Source: Lyophyllum atratum (Eukaryota > Basidiomycota > Agaricomycetes > Agaricales > Lyophyllaceae). From it: a DNA stretch of 64,000 nucleotides. Where the stretch lies: NCBI GenBank assembly GCA_014905825.1, contig JACGCN010000051.1:62001-126000 (forward strand), read 5' to 3'. The notes beneath the pieces are model-generated. The model was not told the DNA's origin and did not search any database. It saw only the letters and a program-made list of their open reading frames with translations. The position numbers and the translations under genes are program-made. Every line of letters starts with the position of its first letter. Within the stretch, counting starts at the first letter, position 1. Positions 1 to 11,360 of this stretch are shown in pieces.

Positions 1-933
1 ACCCGGAAATATACACTATCCGCGCCAACCTTGCTGTGGACCTCCAGCTCTCCTTCGAAATCGCTCGTCCAGCCGCCATTCCTGGCTGGAAAGTCGGGAA
101 CGGTCCCAAGGGTGGTTACACATACTTCGGGCCGGTTCCTGAGAAGGCCGAAGGGTTTGCTATCCATCGATTCTGGCCCCACGTTAAGGCTACTGGCCAT
201 GTCATCCATAATGGCAAGGCCTCGACCTACCAGGGCCCAGGAATCATGGTGCATGCGATCCAAGGCATGCGTCCTAACCTCCTCGCGGCATCGTGGAATT
301 TCGCCAACTTCCAGAGCGAGCAGCACGGAGGCGTATCTGCTATCCAGATGGAATTCAAGACCTGCGACTCGCATGGACGCAAGGGTGCGGGATCTGGAGG
401 CGTATGGGTCAACGTTGGATCATTGGTGGTAGGCGGAAAGCTCCTTTCCGTTACGGCGGATACCAAATACCCTGGCGAAGAACCCCTGGACACTGGAGTG
501 ATTTCACGGACAACCCATTTGAATGCTGTCCTGGATCCAGACACGAGCTACCAGCAGCCCAGGCAGATTCTGTTTAAATGGCAAGGGCCATCGATCATCG
601 CAGATGGCCCCGGACCTGTCAAAGCGCAGCTGGAGGTTGATGTCGGTGATAACGAGAACCCCAAAGGGCTTATCGAGAAAGTCGATGTTCTCGCTGAAAT
701 CCCCTACGTTGTGAGGATGGCTGTGAACTATGTTGCTGGGACCAAACCATACATATACCAGGTCAGTCGATCCCGAGCCTATACGATACTGGATGCTCTA
801 ACACCTGTTACACTGGCAGTGGTTAAACCCTGCAACTTTGTCGATTAGTGGCCCTGAATCCGTGCTTCCCGGCCTATCCGAGGGCTTGGAGGTTTCTGGC
901 TCTCTGTTCAACGAGGCCTCGTATATTTCTTAA
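1..933 (+). CDS. SVF1: Svf1-like survival factor (5' end outside window)
   Basis: Svf1 is a lipocalin-like protein of the secretory-pathway surface; in yeast it supports survival under oxidative stress and ceramide traffic. The reading frame is open from the window edge, so the N-terminus and start are missing. Visible family features are the QGMRP segment, the ASWNFANFQS strand and the tail KPYIYQ-WLNPATLSISGP. One intron (762-819) is spliced in phase 0: CAG joins TGG, and the second exon ends with TAA at 931-933. It lies 225 bp upstream of OMA1 on the same strand. Assignment rests on remembered family motifs and is fairly secure; the function is inferred from yeast. Confidence 0.85.
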
Positions 934-1158
934 CCTGCACTTGGTTTCAACACATTTACATAGATACAATAGCTCTCATTGTACAATATCCTGCACAGAT
1001 CGAAGGTGCATATAGGTTTTGCTGGAGGAGCTGGAATGTGTATCGCTCAGCAATCTTAAAGTCTGATCACACGTGTTCGGCTGCGGAAATAGGGTTGAGT
1101 CAAATAATCAAAACAAGATATTTGGGACAACGCTGCTTCGCGGCGAAGACAATGTACG

Positions 1159-2950
1159 ATGTTGCGTCAACTCATACGCAGGAGCCCAGCTGCACTTCCC
1201 CTCTCGCTCCGAAAGCCTCCTGCTCTCTCTGTTGCTAGATGTGTGCCTCGTCCCGCTGCAGCTTTTTCTTATCCTGCAGCGCCAAGAATAGCAGTGGCTA
1301 CGTTCCATTCCACCCCTCATAGGCAAGGGGCACCAATAATCCCACTCTTTGCCGCTTTACTAAAGGTCAGTCTCAGCGTTTCGAACGAGAACCTAGCTAA
1401 CGATATATAGTTAGGCATCGACTTCATTGGAACTGGCCCGAACCGCAGCGCGAATCGTCCTCACCTTCATGCCAATCATACTTATATCAAATGCCAAATC
1501 TAAAAAGCACATAAAGTACGCTGCACTCCACGGCATTCCAAAGTCGGAAGAAAGCAAGGAGCGGGTGTTAAAGCAGATACGAAATCGCAAATTTCTTCTG
1601 TACGGCCTCCTCCTCGTCCCAATGACGTTGTTCTGGGCAACAATAGTAGCGAGCTTGGAGAAGACTCCTTTGACAGGAAGGTTCGTTGGGATCTTCTCAT
1701 TAAACCCTACAACGGCTACAACGTGATATTCCATTTTAGATGGAGAATGATAATCCTCTCACCCGAGGAAGAGGAAGAAATCGCAGCGCAACTCGCAGGA
1801 CCAGGCTGGTACAGTGCAGTTGCTGAGATTCTAGCGCAAGACGGCCCTCCGAACATTATACCCAATACAGACTGGAGACACGCCTGGGTCGAGGCGACAC
1901 TACGGAAATTAGAAGCGACGATTCCGATATTGACTAACGAGCCGAAAATGTACCCCCAGTGGCTGGAAGACAACCAGGATCATCCGCCCATGCCTCCACC
2001 TGCTGAATACCCTCTGCGTCCTCGGCCACGTGCCTCAGAGTACATTCGACGCGTCTGTGAGCGCATCTGCCAGGGCAAAGAGCAACCCATGCCCCATTCG
2101 ATAACTGGACCACCATATGCTCTGTTACTGGTGGACAAGCCCGATGCCTCAAATGCATTTTCCTATGGCTTCGGCCCTGATGGAGGTGGCGGTATCGTCG
2201 TCTACTCGGGCTTTCTTAATGACGTCCTCACTAGGGCGCCTCTTATATCCGATACCCCTCCTGCTGAGGAGAAGAAATCATGGTGGTCTTTATTTCTCGG
2301 AAACATCTTCTCTTCTCCTCCACCACCTCGCCATCCTACGCCTACGCCAGAGCAAACCTCTGAACTCGCTATCCTACTCGCCCATGAGTTGTCACATCTG
2401 GTTCTTTCTCATCATTTGGAATCCCTATCATCTGCAACGGTCGTCATCCCGGGAACTTTTTCCCTGATAACAGATATCGTCAGGGTTCTCATTTTTCCTT
2501 TGACCATGCTCTTCGGACCGTTTGTGAACGATGCTGTCGCGCAACTCGGAAAGGTAGGATCAGGAGAGCTGATCAAGGTTGCGGAATGTTGTACGAATAT
2601 GCGTCAGGAGATTGAGGCTGACGTCGTGTCCGCGAGGTGCGCTTAATGCTCTGTCGACCCATTCATGATGCTGAGACATCCTATCCAGGCTGTTGGCGCA
2701 TGCCGGGTTTGATGCTCGTGATGCAGTCAAATTTTGGGAAGTGCGTTCGGAGAACATGGAGTGCTCGAGGACAGATATGGAGCCTCCAAGATCAAATCCT
2801 CATCTTGCCCGACAGATAATGGGCCCAGGCACCAGCCATCCGGTGAACGAGATGCGGATTGAGGGCCTGAAGAGAGAGCTCGCCCGGTGGGAGGCTGAGC
2901 GGCGGTCCACGTTCTCGCGTCATGTGGCTGCTCAAGAAGTTACAGTCTAG
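1159..2950 (+). CDS. OMA1: Mitochondrial inner-membrane metalloprotease OMA1 (M48)
   Basis: Exons 1159-1365, 1415-1680, 1740-2636 and 2689-2950 give 543 aa. OMA1 is a zinc protease of the mitochondrial inner membrane that cleaves substrates such as OPA1/Mgm1-type dynamins on stress. The N-terminus is Arg/Ser/Ala-rich with few acidic residues, fitting a mitochondrial presequence. The zinc motif HELSH is near residue 372 and the third ligand lies in EIEAD near 448. The junction TPLTGR-WRMIIL matches the conserved OMA1 segment before the protease domain and supports the 1681-1739 intron despite its GTTCGT donor. The tail HPVNEMRIE is also family-typical. The start is the first ATG that gives a presequence. 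All three introns keep frame, so the gene looks intact. Confidence 0.9.
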
Positions 2951-3680
2951 AGGGAATGCAAGGGTATGATTTCAACAACAATGTAGGTACCAGTATCGCT
3001 GTCCTCCGCCTCGCTTTGTTTTCTGCATCAAGCAATCTGTACCACCTCGTATTACACGTCATTCATTATATACATATATATTCTAACTTTTGCACCCCCC
3101 ACTCCTTGTTCTATATTATGCAATATGTAATTTCTATCCTTAGCAACAGCGCAGAGGGCCAGCATTACCAGTCTGCATTCGGCAAGAGAGGCTGCTTAAC
3201 ACCCGTCTGCTTCCTTGTACCGCCGGAGGAGCCGTGTGTTCCGTGCACCATCAGTTAGCTCTTCGATTTCTTCTACCTCCTCCTAGCCACCCAGCCTCGG
3301 CAGCACTACAATCCATACGTAATAGTAGAGACCACAACACTGTAGAGGAAGCAGGAAATGATCATGAGAATTGGAGCAAATAAGCCTTACTGATTTACTG
3401 ATAGAAGAGCCAGGCTAACACAATACCTGCAGACCCATCCAGGTGCTACCACTCCTAGTCGAAGTCTGAGCTGACAGTACTAGTAAGCATGGCCCTGAGG
3501 TTCAACCATATCAAGACAGGGTTGCGTGATCCACCAGACTCACTTTATCTACTAGTAATATCAGTCACTATGTGCCCGGAGAATAAGCATGACTTTCAAC
3601 GCGATTTTCGAGTTTCGGTAGCCGTGGACACTGACAGCGATAAACCGAGCCTTCCGCGCCGCGACTCTGTTGCCCAGTAG
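2951..3680. other. Intergenic, no supported gene
   Basis: No reading frame here has family similarity or splice support. The sequence is AT-rich just after OMA1, probably its 3' UTR and terminator. It ends at the transposon-like element that begins at 3684. Confidence 0.5.
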
Positions 3681-3683
3681 TTA

Positions 3684-3727
3684 GTCTCTTTTCACTTAAG
3701 CGTTGTTTGGTGGAGGGGTCCGTTCGG
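3684..3727 (+). repeat. Left terminal inverted repeat
   Basis: 44 bases that recur in reverse complement at 4443-4486 with a few mismatches. It is preceded by TTA, the presumed target-site duplication. Confidence 0.75.
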
Positions 3728-3937
3728 TCCAAACGGGCTGAAATCCGTATCGCGTGATCATCGGTTCAAATCGCCGAACCATCTAACCGAGTCTAACCGC
3801 TGAGACAAACATTCACGAATCTCATCATATCCCATCACATGAGCTCGCCGCGTCGCGACACCCCTGCGTTCTCCTGGCTGTCAATCGAAGGACGAACACG
3901 AATTCGCGGCATCGTTGAAGAACATATCCCGCAATGG

Positions 3938-4300
3938 TCAAACGGTGGGCGGATGTTCAATACTCTCCGATGAGAGTTTCGGCGTAAATCCTTTATCTGG
4001 CACAGATGCATCACCGCGCCGGTAGTCGACTCGTTTGGCATTTCGACGGATAAGGTCAAGAATTTCCCCAAATCGAGGCCTTGATGTCCCGTTCAGCATG
4101 GCTACTACCATTTGCTGATGCTGTGCATCGCGGGTTATAGGTCGTGGTCCCCCTGGTTTCTCCTCCTCGAGCTGAAAGAGTTTGTAGAGGAACTTTGAGA
4201 GAGACCAGTCCGCTTCACGGATTACGCTGAGGATGTCTTTCAGTTTCTGTGAATCAGTGCGCGCACGACGTCTTCCTGGCGTTTCGGCTTGTGTAGACAT
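3938..4300 (-). CDS. 120-aa ORF inside the transposon (fragment of a repeat-family protein)
   Basis: It begins with ATG at 4300 and ends at a stop at 3938. Visible elements are a basic start (RRRARTD), a helical stretch KDILSVIREADWSLSKFLY and a MVVAMLNG segment. This order recalls the N-terminal part of large dispersed proteins in Agaricomycetes, often annotated DUF6589-like; that link is from memory and not checked. The downstream sequence shifts frame and hits stops, so if it derives from such a gene it is a truncated remnant carried by the element. It may also be non-coding. Confidence 0.35.
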   Translation of the reverse strand: MSTQAETPGRRRARTDSQKLKDILSVIREADWSLSKFLYKLFQLEEEKPGGPRPITRDAQHQQMVVAMLNGTSRPRFGEILDLIRRNAKRVDYRRGDASVPDKGFTPKLSSESIEHPPTV

Positions 4301-4442
4301 CGTTCCTTTCGTATAATGAGTTAAAAGTTAGACTACGATTTTTTCTCAATCTTATCTCTGTGATCACACCAATGTATTTTTATCGCAATCTTATCCATGG
4401 ATCACATGTCGTTTTTTCCTCCTTTTAACACCGTCCTTAACG

Positions 4443-4487
4443 CCGAACGGAGCCCTTCACCAAACAGCGCTTAAGTGAAAGCAGACC
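4443..4487 (-). repeat. Right terminal inverted repeat
   Basis: Reverse-complement partner of 3684-3727, followed by TTA at 4488-4490. Read outward-in it starts GGTCTG, one G longer than the left end. Confidence 0.75.
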
Positions 4488-4490
4488 TTA

Positions 4491-5209
4491 TAATAACAGA
4501 TCGACTATCATCTGTTACATAAGGTTTGTTTGGAGACTACCCAGTAGTACCAACATAAGGCTGTGGACGCGCGCTATCGCCGCAGAACCTGCTACTTTTC
4601 AGTGATAACTCTGTTCTGTCTTTGAATGTTTTCCACATCGATATTAGACTTCAATATCACACAATGTATGTTCTTTAATTTGAGCTGTTTAGCTTTGAAG
4701 CCTGTATACCTAGGTATGGGTCCGTGCTGACATTCATCGGCGCCCTCTTGAGTTTCTCGGCATTTTTGCCGCACGGCCGGGGCCTCCCGGCGGGTTTCAG
4801 GGCATACGGTCGATGTTGAGGAAGCGTAGGTAGGTGGCGTGTGTGTTGCCGGGTGTTAATGCGGCTGTTGTTAGGATCGTCTCCACGGCAGTTAACAGGC
4901 TTTGCCTGCTTTTTTGCGTTCCTCTAGGCCTAAGGGTGTTGAAGACTGCAAGACAGTGAGTGAAGCACATGAGAGTCGCCGGGGGATGTACTGTAGATTA
5001 GATTAGAGCATGTGAACGACCAAACAATTATGTAAGAACAAATTTTGAATTGCACGGTCGGGGGTAAAAACCTACTACTAAAGTAGCAGGAATTAATTTA
5101 GAGGACGCGTTATTTACATTTGTTGGTGGCTCCGAAAGAGCGGCTGTTCCGAAAGTGTGGACTCCGCAAGAGAGTTCATTCACACCGCCGCTGGGACTGA
5201 AGACAAGAC
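4491..5209. other. Gene-poor stretch, possible retroelement remnant
   Basis: On the minus strand around 4800-4875 a short open stretch ends NTHATYLRFLNIDRMP-stop. A GC-rich piece follows it (GGGAGGCCCCGGCC, about 4775-4795). It looks like the tail of a coding element followed by its 3' end, but no family can be named. The rest holds nothing I can support. Confidence 0.25.
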
Positions 5210-5957
5210 ATGTTGCCTCTCCTCGTCGCCCCTATTATCTTGGTCCTTTGCCTCTCGTTTGCCAATGCTGCTGGTCCACCCACTCTCATACCCCCATCCA
5301 CTTTTGAAAGTGCAACGAGCAGCAATACTGCGTCAAGTAGCATCACGTCTCTTAGCGCCAGTGGGAGCAGCAGCATGTCTGCAACGCCGACCACCAGTGC
5401 CCAATTCCCTTCATTAAGTGGTTTTTCTACGTGTGGTAAGTCCAGACACCGTGACTTTGTCTTTGCTCCTAATCATCGGTCATAACTTCACAGTAACGAA
5501 TTGTCTTCAGTTGGCAGTCAGTGTAAACTGCAGTAGCGTCGCAGAGGTGAACTGCTATTGCACAAGGTATGTTTGTATCCAGTAGCATATCCGTCTCCCC
5601 TGAAGTTTCTTTAGCAAACGCTTCACTCAAGATATCGTCGACTGTGCAGCAACTTCGTGTCCCGGGGAGCTCACGACTGTGGAGTCGTTGGCACAGCGGT
5701 TCTGCAATCTAGCTAGTCAACCAGCATCACTCTCTTTTCCTTCCACGTCGTCCAGCGCTTCGACCTCATCGTCAATTCCAACCACCACTGCACCGGGCAC
5801 GACGTCCAGCGGCAGTCCCACGTCCGGAGGCGTGACAACTTCCAACGCGGCTTCTCCGGGTACTATCTTAGGATCTGGTTATCTTGGATCATCACCTTTC
5901 CTTGGCATGGGCGTCGCCCTAGTTGGGGTCATCCTCGGCGCATTTTTGGTGGAATGA
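5210..5957 (+). CDS. CFEM-domain GPI-anchored cell-surface protein
   Basis: Exons 5210-5435, 5494-5566 and 5615-5957 give 213 aa. CFEM proteins are fungal extracellular proteins with eight cysteines, some binding haem or iron. After a signal peptide (to about residue 21) and a Ser/Thr-rich spacer, the CFEM cysteines run as C-VTNC, VNCSS, VNCYCTS, VDCAATSC and RFC. The exon junctions fall between these cysteines and restore them in frame. A long Ser/Thr/Pro stalk and a hydrophobic C-terminal tail (GMGVALVGVILGAFLVE) fit a GPI-anchor signal. Role in iron uptake, adhesion or wall structure cannot be told from sequence. Confidence 0.88.
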
Positions 5958-6355
5958 AATGCAAGTCGAGCCTGGCCATATAACCCCCTATACTATTGGG
6001 CATGCGCAGGAATCACTTACATCAGGGAAGGTGACCAGGACCTCCCGCGGTCAGCAACTCAATCCACTTAAACTAATGAATGTACGCTATACCAGTTTGT
6101 TTTGACTAGCTTTCGAAATCCATCCGGGAATATACACGTTATACCCAGTAATCTGAATCATGTTGAGCGTTGAAAACCCTTCTAGGTCCATCGCTATCCT
6201 GATGTGCTGGCTATGATGCGTCTTTCGACAGGCTCCAAACTTGAATCATCCACTAATCTCCAACATTCTACTTTGGAAAAAGACATCGATACAGTCCAGA
6301 CAAATTGATTGAAGCACTACAGTCCTTCATATCAGTGAGGCAGGTTGGTCGTCGT
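5958..6355. other. Convergent 3' intergenic region
   Basis: It lies between the 3' ends of the CFEM gene and the minus-strand secreted-protein gene. It would hold both terminators; no gene is seen. Confidence 0.4.
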
Positions 6356-8933
6356 TTAAGCGGACTTGGCAGCTGCAATGCATTGCTGCTGTTGGGCGTT
6401 ACATGCAGCAACGGTAAAACCGTTCCTGTTCCCAGACACATTAGCGGCATCGGCGCACTGGTTGTTTTGAACATCACTATCGGGGATTGAGCTCGTTGTC
6501 ATGTGTGCGTAACAAGGAAGGTTTCATACCATGAGCGGACAATCGCACTCTCTAGAGTGTTGATGGCAGAGTTACCAGTCACCTGGAATCTACCATTTGA
6601 GAGGGTAGTGACGGAAGGAGCTGCCACACCGCCGAGAGCGCCAGTGAATTGCTGTAGGTTTGCGCTATTATCCGAGGTTGTTGGGGCTTTAGCAGCAGGA
6701 GTCGCCTGTAAGACATGTACCTTGGTTCAGAACATCTTGAACTGATATATCAGCATTCCACTTACGGTAGGGGTGTTCTTCGCAGCCGCAGCGGTGGTGG
6801 CAACGAAGTTGTTGCCATTGCTGCCACTGCTGCTTGCTCCGCCTCCGACTACTCGTCCTTGGTTATCGAGGGGAGTAACATTGGCGAAGTTCTACCGATG
6901 AGTCTTGTCAGCTAGCGGAACTGAGAAGCATAAAAAAGGCTTACAGTCTTGACACCAAAGACTCCGTTGAATGCATCCGCTTGGGCACCAGTGTTAACCG
7001 GGGCGGCAGATGCAGCGGAAGTAGCTGCTGCACAGGTCGCCTTGGCTGTAGCGTCCGCTGCACAGGTGTTGGTCAGAGTATCGCAGATGGCACCTGAGTC
7101 AATATTCGTATCGTTTTCGCTGGCATAAATGGGTAGAGAACACTCACGGGTGATTATAGCAATGTCCTGGGCGGATCCATGGTTGAAAGAAGCTACAACG
7201 GATCCGTCAGCTATCTGGCAGGTCAAGTTTGGATGCTTCAGTTACCTTTATCAGTCGGCTGGAAGCTAGTTTCACGACGGCCATCGAAACCGGCACCGAA
7301 TTCAATCTGGGGAATGGAGCATTTCCCGAAGTTGCCAATACCGCCGTTACCAGCCGCCGTAGCGGTGGTTGCGGGTGCCGCGACAGTACTTGTTGAGACA
7401 GCGACATTCGTGTTTGGTGCAGCCGTGGTCGCTGGAGCCGGGTTACCGTTACCAGTGCCTGGAACGACTTTACCTTGGTTGTCCACAGACGCGATGTCAG
7501 CGAAATTCTGTATTACTCTCGGTCAGATTTATGGGGCAATGACCAATGGGATGCACCTTACGGTTGTGATACCGAATGCGGCATTGAAGACATCAGCTTG
7601 AGCACCAGTGCCTGCGGGTGCTGCTGCTGCTGCTGCTTTTGCTGCGTTACATGTATCCTTCGCGGTCTGATCAGCGCCACAGGTGTTCGTCAATCTATCG
7701 CAGATGAATTCTAAAAATTATGTCAATAATGGACATTCCGGAGGGTGGTTTCCATTTACGAGTGATAATTCCGCTGTTCTGGGCAGAGCCATGATTGAAA
7801 GAAACTTGGAACAGATGTTAACCTCTGAAGGCTTCGAAACATTTCAGATATATACCTTTGTCCACAGGCTGGAAGCTAGTTTCTCTCCTGCCGTCGAATC
7901 CAACACCGAACTCAATCTGCGGAATGGAGCATTTTCCAAAGTTACCGATGCTGCCGCCGCCAGCGGTGGGGGCAGGAGAAGGAACAGCGGTAAAGGGATC
8001 GCCGACGGTGAAAGTGATGGCATCACCAGTTGCAGCAGGATTCGTCCCGGAAACGGTTACAGTGACAGCCGTCTTGAGATACGTATGTGTTCATAAGGGA
8101 TTCACACTCGGAAAGACGATCAGTACTTACTACACATGAAGCGGTAGGAGCAGTAACCGGAAGGGCAGTAGCAGTCGGCGCGGCGGTTACAGATGGTGCA
8201 GCAGCACTTCGCGTGATACGATAAGAAACATAGAGCCACCGAGATCCCAAGGCGGCAACTCACAGAACTGGGGCGGCACCACCAAACGGCGCTGTGTTGG
8301 CTTGATCACCTTTCTTGACAGTTGCCTTAGTGGCAGGATCGAAGAACAAGTTGGGATCATTCGCGGGGTCTTGAGCCTGAACTAAGCTCTTGAGCTCGAG
8401 GTTCTTCGGAGCTTTCTGGCAGAAGACCGAATTGCGCAATGCGGGAGGGTTTTTGGTGAAATCCTTAATAGACTTGTCAATATTAAATGATAAATAGTGT
8501 ACATCGACGTACAGGAGGTGTGTTCTTCTCAACTTGACGATACTCTTTGGCAATCGCGACCATATTAGCCTGTGTAGCCGCGTCAAACTGTCTGCTCGCA
8601 TCTAAATCGCGTGTTAGGCTCGGTGGAATCAAGGTATTAGTATTATCAGAAGAACGACTCACCGATGATAGCGTCCGCCAGATCTTGCTGAGAGCATTCC
8701 GGCTGGGCAGCCAAGAGAGGGGTGACAGCTTGACCTGCCAAGTTACCGCAGACCTGACCTGGGCAGGCTGCACTGAGTTTCTGAAGAACAGCTGGCTGCT
8801 CTTGTCCAAAACGACGGGGGTGGAGGAAGACCGCGCGGTTCTCCCTCTCGAACCATCTTTCACGAGCGACGGCCGGCTGTGTGGCAGTGAGAATGGATAG
8901 CGCAAAAACCCCAATGCTGGATTTTGTCAACAT
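6356..8933 (-). CDS. Secreted multi-module protein (agaricomycete family often mislabelled 'ribosomal protein S17')
   Basis: Thirteen exons: 8663-8933, 8513-8601, 8264-8472, 8131-8206, 7856-8072, 7760-7804, 7562-7710, 7246-7507, 7148-7192, 6945-7093, 6766-6891, 6530-6705 and 6356-6476; 644 aa. It has a signal peptide, a domain with cysteines (PECSQQDLAD, SVFCQKAP), a Thr/Ala/Pro linker, then two copies of a module of about 130 residues. Each copy carries CSIPQIEFG.GFDGRRETSFQP, SFNHGSAQ, ICD.LTNTC and TGAQAD.FN. A C-terminal piece ends DVQNNQCAD...CNAQQQQC. Repeated modules use exons of identical length (45 and 149 nt). I recall related secreted proteins in many agaricomycetes with the misleading 'S17' label; biochemical role is unknown. 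Confidence 0.8.
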
Positions 8934-9999
8934 CTTTAGCGAAAAGTGGGAAAAGAAAGTGGATGCAGCTAGGCGTGAAGAACAAAGAGCGTAGTAAAGA
9001 CACCTGGTCGAAAGGAAGGATGAGAGGCGGAACTAACGACGCAGGCAAAGTTTGAATGAACCAAAGGATGCTTCACCTTCACATGGTTGGATGCCCTTTT
9101 GTACTATGAGAACGATGTTCCAGACCTGCAGGATCCAGGTTCCTGAGGACCTCCCGACATAACGCCGGTTGCCTACCAACCAAGAACAGCAAAAGGGTTC
9201 CTTATTGGAGAACCTAGTCCCATTCTGAGAAGATCATCCGAGAAGTCAAAACAGTTCCAATGACAAGGGCTTGGTCCAATCAACAAGACATATTTTATCC
9301 CACCAAGGCGACGATAGCATAAGGACCGCTTTCCAGGAGAATTTTCCAAGGTCGAAGGAACTTCTAGCAGGCCTCGAGGTAAGGCGTTGCTCAGAAGTGT
9401 TGCCAATCTCTAAGCTCGTTGTTGGAAGTAAAATTGAGGTAGATTGAGGTAAACCAGAGATGATCGGACAAATAGAGTCCTAATCTAGTTGAAGTGTAGT
9501 CGAAGAGCGCATCTCGCCAGGGAATTTAAACCTACGGAGATTCAACGCCTCCTAATCATAACACCTTCGCTAGGCTTGACAATGGCTTGCAGCTCGCCCT
9601 CAATAGCCCCGGAAGGTTTTGAATATCGAGGGTCTCGTCTTCGATCATATCCCGGAGGTTCTGTCAATTCCAAGTCAATTCTGGCCCATCGGGATATTAT
9701 AGCCAGGCTTAGAAGACGACGACGAGTGGATTGGGTCCTGGGAAAGGAATGTTCATGCAACGGTTGTCATGTCGTCAGCCTATCAATTCATGGACTACGG
9801 GGCTAATCGTTTACTCGAAGAACTTCACCCATAACTTATCAGCGTGTTCGGTGCCTGTAATCTATTCCATCGTCAAAGGCGGCGGTTCTCAGAAATAAGG
9901 CTCTTTCGATGGCCACAGCCTTTATATGGGGACACCTGAAGCCATGCCCGCCGCAGTGACGCTATGTATGCTGCCACAAGTCCCACCCCGCGGCATTGA
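8934..9999. other. Gene-poor region upstream of the secreted-protein gene
   Basis: Only short frames without family similarity or plausible splice sites. The first ~200 bases upstream of 8933 should contain the promoter of the secreted-protein gene. The remainder looks like decayed sequence of unknown origin. Confidence 0.4.
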
Positions 10000-11090
10000 T
10001 CATCCACAGCCGTGCATGATGAATAGCAAGCTCTGGTACTTGTCAGTCTGGGAGGGCGCCAAACCCGTTAAGAGATAAGTTCCATAAAAAGCCGTCGAGA
10101 ACGCTATGAGGTCGTTGCGCCGAGAATCATTTAACGGCAATAGCGACGAACCCGGCAGGGAGGTCAAGTGTCGAGTGTATGAAATCAAGGGCCGAGGACG
10201 CGCACCAAGCTGGGCAACGTCAGCCGCGGGATGGTTGAGACCTGCGAATTCTCGGTCGCAGATGCCTATGGTAACGCCTGGCAGCTGCTCCACACTCTGA
10301 TCGCGTCCTAAGCCCCGTACAGGCAGGGTCCTGCAGCAAAGTCTCCTTGGCTGAAAACACTTTTGTACCTGATGCTCCAGTGATCTGTGGCGAGCCTGCC
10401 GAGTGCGCGTCGAAGTCGGACACCTCGGCGTCCTGCATGAATCAGGCAGCTTGTCCGATAACTGAAAGCATGAATTGCTCGGCGTCCTCGTTCACGAAAG
10501 CCGCAACCAAGTCCGAACCCGCTTTAGTGGCTTCGGGGGCAATATGGTATGCCTCATGGAGATCGGCAAGATAGCGGCCAACGGTTTCGGACGGCTCTAT
10601 GGGGGAGGGGTCAGGAAAAATAAGAACTTCGTAAAGGTTTGAATGATCACCAAGGTCATTTTGGATAAGGCTATCATCTTGCAGCAAGAAATGCGGTGTA
10701 GTGATAAGCGGGTTCCCCTTACAACATGGCCCAGACGGAACAGTATTCATCAGGAGACTTCTGGAGCAGGCGGGAGGGCAGCAGTTTCAATTGTCTGAAC
10801 AACTGGTCGGTAAACTTGCACCAGCAAAGACACCAGATAACACGGACGTACTTGTCGATACGGAGAAAATGGGATTTACGGGGACTTTGCCAGAATATGC
10901 AGGCGTCCGCATGAGCACTACGAAGGCGCGCGTGGCCAATACTTCATGTAATCACTTTCTTCACCATCAGCGTCGTTACGAAGTGGATCAGCAATGCGCC
11001 TGCCGGGAACTGTTGCGATGTGCTGTGCCCCCACTTAGCTCGACGACTTCTCAGACGATGCCCATTCGAGAATAGAGATGGGAGACGAAA
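10000..11090 (-). pseudogene. Decayed APH-family (PF01636-type) kinase
   Basis: Pieces of a fungal aminoglycoside-phosphotransferase-like kinase are spread over different frames on the minus strand. These are an ELSGGTAHR start-like segment (~11040), TPHFLLQDDSLIQNDLG (~10690), GRYLADLHEAY (~10560), a GDF...GPCL remnant of the catalytic GDxxxxN loop (~10330), and DREFAGLNHPAADVAQL (~10225) where active members have DWEFA. An in-frame stop follows QAA at 10442-10444 and a frame change is needed before the catalytic loop. No set of GT-AG introns I tried restores a whole frame. I call it a pseudogene; an unrecognised split gene is less likely. Confidence 0.6.
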
Positions 11091-11360
11091 TCGAAGGTCT
11101 GGGTCTCGGATTCCGTTCCAGGGATGAATCACGAGCTTGGGGTTGGAACTTGGGAGATGCTAAGAGAGATTAACCTGTCGTATGGTCTGCTAAACGGGCA
11201 TAGAGAACCATGCTTTTACGTACGGAACAGCGGTGAACAGTGCTTGGAATGGAACGAAGTAGCGAACTTTCGGAGTCATAGACTCAAAAAGTACGCGCTA
11301 TCCACATCAAATTGACGAGATATCTATTGGCTATTCGATCAACATGTATGTGCAGACGCT

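Larger units (their letters stand above)
3684..4487. mobile_element. ~0.8 kb DNA transposon derivative with 44-bp TIRs and TTA target duplication
   Basis: Two inverted copies of a 44-bp sequence bound the element (3684-3727 and 4443-4486/7). Both contain CTTAAGCG-TGTTTGGTG and a run ending CCGTTCGG. The trinucleotide TTA lies directly outside each end (3681-3683 and 4488-4490). The left end appears to have lost one G relative to the right. A TTA duplication and a TGTTTGG-bearing TIR are typical of PIF/Harbinger-type elements, so I assign that superfamily tentatively. The inside holds only a 120-aa reading frame, so the copy is non-autonomous or decayed. Confidence 0.7.

Noticed and set aside
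2956..3258. 100-codon plus-strand frame after OMA1
   Set aside because: AT-rich, hydrophobic by composition only; more likely 3' UTR.
3725..3790. tRNA-like stretch with GGTTCAAATC and a 7-bp acceptor-like pairing
   Set aside because: The T-stem does not pair, the spacing to the 3' acceptor strand is too short and there is no D-arm. It lies inside the transposon-like element.
8483..8914. 143-codon minus-strand frame over exons 1-2 of the secreted-protein gene
   Set aside because: A shifted frame overlapping well-supported exons; only its piece encoding DASRQFDAATQ belongs to a real exon.
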